Positions 13,324 through 15,152 of a stretch of 15,152 nucleotides of DNA are shown piece by piece. The DNA is taken from the NCBI GenBank assembly GCA_964472605.1, contig CAYYLG010000017.1, positions 1-15,152 on the forward strand. The letters are read 5' to 3'. Position numbers and translations under genes: made by a program. The notes below the pieces were generated by a model. That model did no database searches and was not told the DNA's origin. It worked only from the letters and a program-made list of their open reading frames with translations. This stretch comes from JANNXY01 sp964472605. Its GTDB lineage: Bacteria; Patescibacteriota; Minisyncoccia; Phycocordibacterales; CAIZIN01. Position 1 is the first letter of the stretch, and each line of letters opens with the position of its first letter.

Positions 13324-14871
13324 CTATTGATTAACTTTTGGTCTATACTGTAAGGCTTCAAGAATATGCTTTTCTAGGACATTTGTCGAATTATCGAGGT
13401 CGGCAATGGTTCGAGCGAGTTTGATCACTCTGTGGAACGCACGAGCAGACAAGTCTAGTCTTTGTGCAGAAGTTTTGAGAATTTGCTCTGCTCCACTCCC
13501 GAGTCTGGCTTCAGCACCAATGTTTTTTGATGATAAATCACTATTTGTTTTCCCATTTTTATTTCTTTTCATTTGCGTTAGTCTTGCTTGCTCTACTCTC
13601 TTCCGTATTTCACCACTTAATTCCCCGCTTCTATTCTTACCAAGTAGTTTTTCATGATCAACTTCACTTACTTCTACCCACATATCAATTCGATCGATAA
13701 GTGGTCCAGATAATTTTCTCTCATATCTTGCAATGTCTCTCGGTGCACATTTGCATTCCCTATTTTTTGATCCTCTGTATCCACAAGGACAAGGATTCAT
13801 TGCAGCTATTAAAATAAAGTTTGCTGGGTAGGTTGCAGTTCCCTTTGCTCGAGCAATTGTAACAACTTTATCCTCAAGTGGCTGGCGTAGGGCTTCTATA
13901 ACTTTCTTATCAAATTCTGGGAACTCATCCATGAAGAGGACTCCGTGATGAGCCAGTGTCACTTCTCCGGGTCTTGGGTTTGCACCACCGCCAATTATCG
14001 ATACATATGATGCAGTATGATGAGGAGATCTGATAGCAGGTCTCTCGATTACATTATCTTGCAAGATTCCTGCTATGGAATGTATTGAAGTTGATTCTAA
14101 CTTTTCTTCTTCATTTAAGTTTGGAAGTATGGATGAAAGTGCTTTGGCTAGCATTGTCTTGCCTGTACCCGGCGGACCATATAAGCAGACATTGTGTTTG
14201 CCTGCTCCTGCAATCTCGAGTGCCCTCTTCGCCATATGTTGTCCCTGTATATCTGCAATCTCAAAAAGTTCTTCAATTAAATTTCCTTTTCTTTCAAAAT
14301 TAATTTTCTTTGCTGGAATAATTTTCTTTCTTTCAAAATCCTCAATATCTTTTTCTATCAAATGTTCAATCAATTGCCTGAGGCTCTTTACTCCAAAGAT
14401 TGTCACATCACCCACAAGTAATGCTTCCTCGATATTTTGCATCGGCACATACAATTCTTTAATTCCTTTTTTCTGAGCAAAGAGTGCTATAGCAAGTATT
14501 CCATTTACCCCTCTTACACTCCCGTCGAGCGCTAATTCCCCAACAAATAACTTTCCTTTTGTGTCGAATTCAATTTCTTCTGATGCAAGTAAATATGAAA
14601 GTGCAATTGCAATATCAAATCCTGATCCATCCTTCTTTGTGTTTGCGGGGGCTAGGGATACAACAATTTTCTCATTCTTTTGTTTTGGAGATTTGAAACC
14701 AGTGTGCTTTATGGCCGATGAGACGCGGTCTTTTGCCTCTTCAATTCCCTTGTCTGGAAGTCCGACGATAGTAAATGCATGGAGACCGCGAGTGATATCG
14801 GTCTCTACATCAACTGAGTATGTTTTGAGCAAATAAGTGTGTGCGCTTTGCACACGAGCAAACTTCGCCAT
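13324..14871 (-). CDS. comM: ComM/YifB family Mg-chelatase-like AAA+ ATPase
   Basis: The 515-residue protein has a Lon-like N-terminal domain (about 1-170, with GLPDKGIEEAKDRVSSAI and the SLAPANTKKDGSGFDIAIAL segment, 20 residues). The Mg-chelatase-type AAA+ domain follows, with Walker A GPPGTGKT at 232-239 and Walker B VLFMDEFPEF at 311-320. It also has a Cys cluster, C361, C363, C373 and C375 (AMNPCPCGYRG then CKC), and LSGPLIDRIDM near 387-397. The C-terminal lid (about 465-515) contains RAFHRVIKLARTIADL. In Vibrio and Haemophilus, ComM is a hexameric helicase that promotes branch migration when single-stranded DNA integrates during natural transformation. Length and motifs are normal. Its TATAAT box lies six bases before the ATG, just below the terminator of the upstream gene. 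Confidence 0.95.
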   Translation of the reverse strand: MAKFARVQSAHTYLLKTYSVDVETDITRGLHAFTIVGLPDKGIEEAKDRVSSAIKHTGFKSPKQKNEKIVVSLAPANTKKDGSGFDIAIALSYLLASEEIEFDTKGKLFVGELALDGSVRGVNGILAIALFAQKKGIKELYVPMQNIEEALLVGDVTIFGVKSLRQLIEHLIEKDIEDFERKKIIPAKKINFERKGNLIEELFEIADIQGQHMAKRALEIAGAGKHNVCLYGPPGTGKTMLAKALSSILPNLNEEEKLESTSIHSIAGILQDNVIERPAIRSPHHTASYVSIIGGGANPRPGEVTLAHHGVLFMDEFPEFDKKVIEALRQPLEDKVVTIARAKGTATYPANFILIAAMNPCPCGYRGSKNRECKCAPRDIARYERKLSGPLIDRIDMWVEVSEVDHEKLLGKNRSGELSGEIRKRVEQARLTQMKRNKNGKTNSDLSSKNIGAEARLGSGAEQILKTSAQRLDLSARAFHRVIKLARTIADLDNSTNVLEKHILEALQYRPKVNQ

Positions 14872-14877
14872 TTATTA

Positions 14878-14883
14878 ATTATA
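14878..14883 (-). promoter_or_regulatory. -10 box of the comM-rsmA transcript
   Basis: A perfect TATAAT on the minus strand is followed by TAATAA and ATG 14871, a spacing of six bases, so the message would be leaderless. It lies downstream of the terminator hairpin at 14904-14919, which isolates this transcript from the upstream gene. I see no good -35. Confidence 0.6.
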
Positions 14884-14894
14884 TCTAAAATAAT

Positions 14895-14919
14895 AAAACA
14901 AAAGGCGCCCTAGGGCGCC
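14895..14919 (-). terminator. Intrinsic terminator of the DksA/TraR-like gene
   Basis: GGCGCCCTAGGGCGCC at 14904-14919 is a perfect 16-base palindrome. It can fold into a six-base GC-only stem with a CTAG loop. On the minus strand it is followed by TTTTGTTTT. It lies 23 bases after the stop of the zinc-finger gene and is one of the few GC-rich spots in the window. Confidence 0.88.
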
Positions 14920-14942
14920 AAGTTGTTGATATTAAATTCTTT

Positions 14943-15152
14943 TTAGTTCATGTGTGCCTTACATGTGCGAGCGCTTGGATTGGCTTCTAGGCGATCTTCC
15001 TCAATCTGTTCGTTGCATGTTTCGCATTTTCCATATGATCCAGATTCAATTTTATCTAGAGCATCATCTACATCTTTTAGTTGAATCTCAAGTGTAGAAA
15101 CTATCCCTTCATTTATCTCAAGTTCTTCAAATTTATCTGCAACCTCTGTATC
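14943..15152 (-). CDS. DksA/TraR family zinc-finger protein, C-terminal 69 residues (partial)
   Basis: This gene enters from the right edge and ends with TAA at 14945-14943, leaving 69 residues. The visible part has an amphipathic helix (FEELEINEGIVSTLEIQLK, about residues 8-26), then DALDKIESGSYGKCETC and a closing RTCKAH. That is the signature of DksA/TraR proteins, which insert a coiled coil into the RNA polymerase secondary channel and change promoter response. The zinc site reads C43, C46, C64 and H67, with His in place of the usual fourth Cys. The N-terminal coiled coil, including the Asp tip residues that define true DksA, lies outside the window. It could therefore be a DksA, a TraR or a short general family member. 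Confidence 0.9.
   Translation of the reverse strand, partial: DTEVADKFEELEINEGIVSTLEIQLKDVDDALDKIESGSYGKCETCNEQIEEDRLEANPSARTCKAHMN

Noticed and set aside
1..15152. Alternative genetic code (TGA read as Gly, as in some Patescibacteria)
   Set aside because: Genes end at TAA, TAG and TGA (rsmA), and no full-length family protein requires read-through of TGA.
1..15152. tRNA, rRNA, CRISPR array, insertion sequence or attachment site
   Set aside because: No cloverleaf, spaced direct-repeat array, transposase or terminal repeats were seen. Nearly all DNA is accounted for by coding genes.

Overview
The window is a gene-dense, AT-rich (estimated by eye, not counted) bacterial segment with almost no intergenic DNA; the largest gaps are about 70 bases. 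Gene content and protein families point to a Candidate Phyla Radiation (Patescibacteria) member, most likely a Parcubacteria-type lineage. The reasons are a PrgI/VirB4/VirB6-type secretion operon with exported companion proteins of a style I associate with these genomes, short intergenic spaces, and start codons preceded by a -10 box instead of a Shine-Dalgarno sequence. The taxon is an inference. The code looks standard: TAA, TAG and TGA all end genes here.

Positions 1-11122, minus strand, form one long operon read from right to left. In order of transcription it holds: a membrane-anchored calcium-repeat protein (10178-11122); a large secreted Cys-containing protein with Ig/PKD-like C-terminal domains (8346-10193); a VirB6/TrbL-like polytopic protein with a long charged cytoplasmic tail (5402-8278); a soluble protein of unknown function (4616-5389); a PrgI/VirB3-like protein (4189-4614); a VirB4 split into an N-terminal piece (3533-4174) and an ATPase piece (1697-3523); a small membrane/coiled-coil protein (1114-1692); a secreted beta-domain protein (150-1187); and the start of a small membrane, possibly pilin-like, protein that leaves the window (1-148). 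Together these look like the ATPase motor, inner-membrane channel and surface parts of a type IV secretion-like machine. No relaxase, VirD4 coupling protein, VirB11 or VirB8 is visible here.

Positions 11156-12565, plus strand, encode an exported protein with a peptidoglycan-binding domain, an IPT/TIG-like domain, a Gly/Ser-rich region and a Cys-containing C-terminal domain. It is divergent from the secretion operon, and the two share a 33-base promoter region with two opposed TATAAT boxes.

Positions 12554-15152, minus strand, hold housekeeping or DNA-handling genes: rsmA (ksgA), a ComM/YifB-type AAA+ ATPase, and the 3' part of a DksA/TraR-type zinc-finger gene that ends at a strong intrinsic terminator.

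The most notable observations are: the two VirB4 halves are in the same frame and separated by a single TAA; a TATAAT box lies 6-9 bases before several start codons, suggesting leaderless transcription; and the secretion operon carries several exported or surface proteins but no visible DNA-processing gene.
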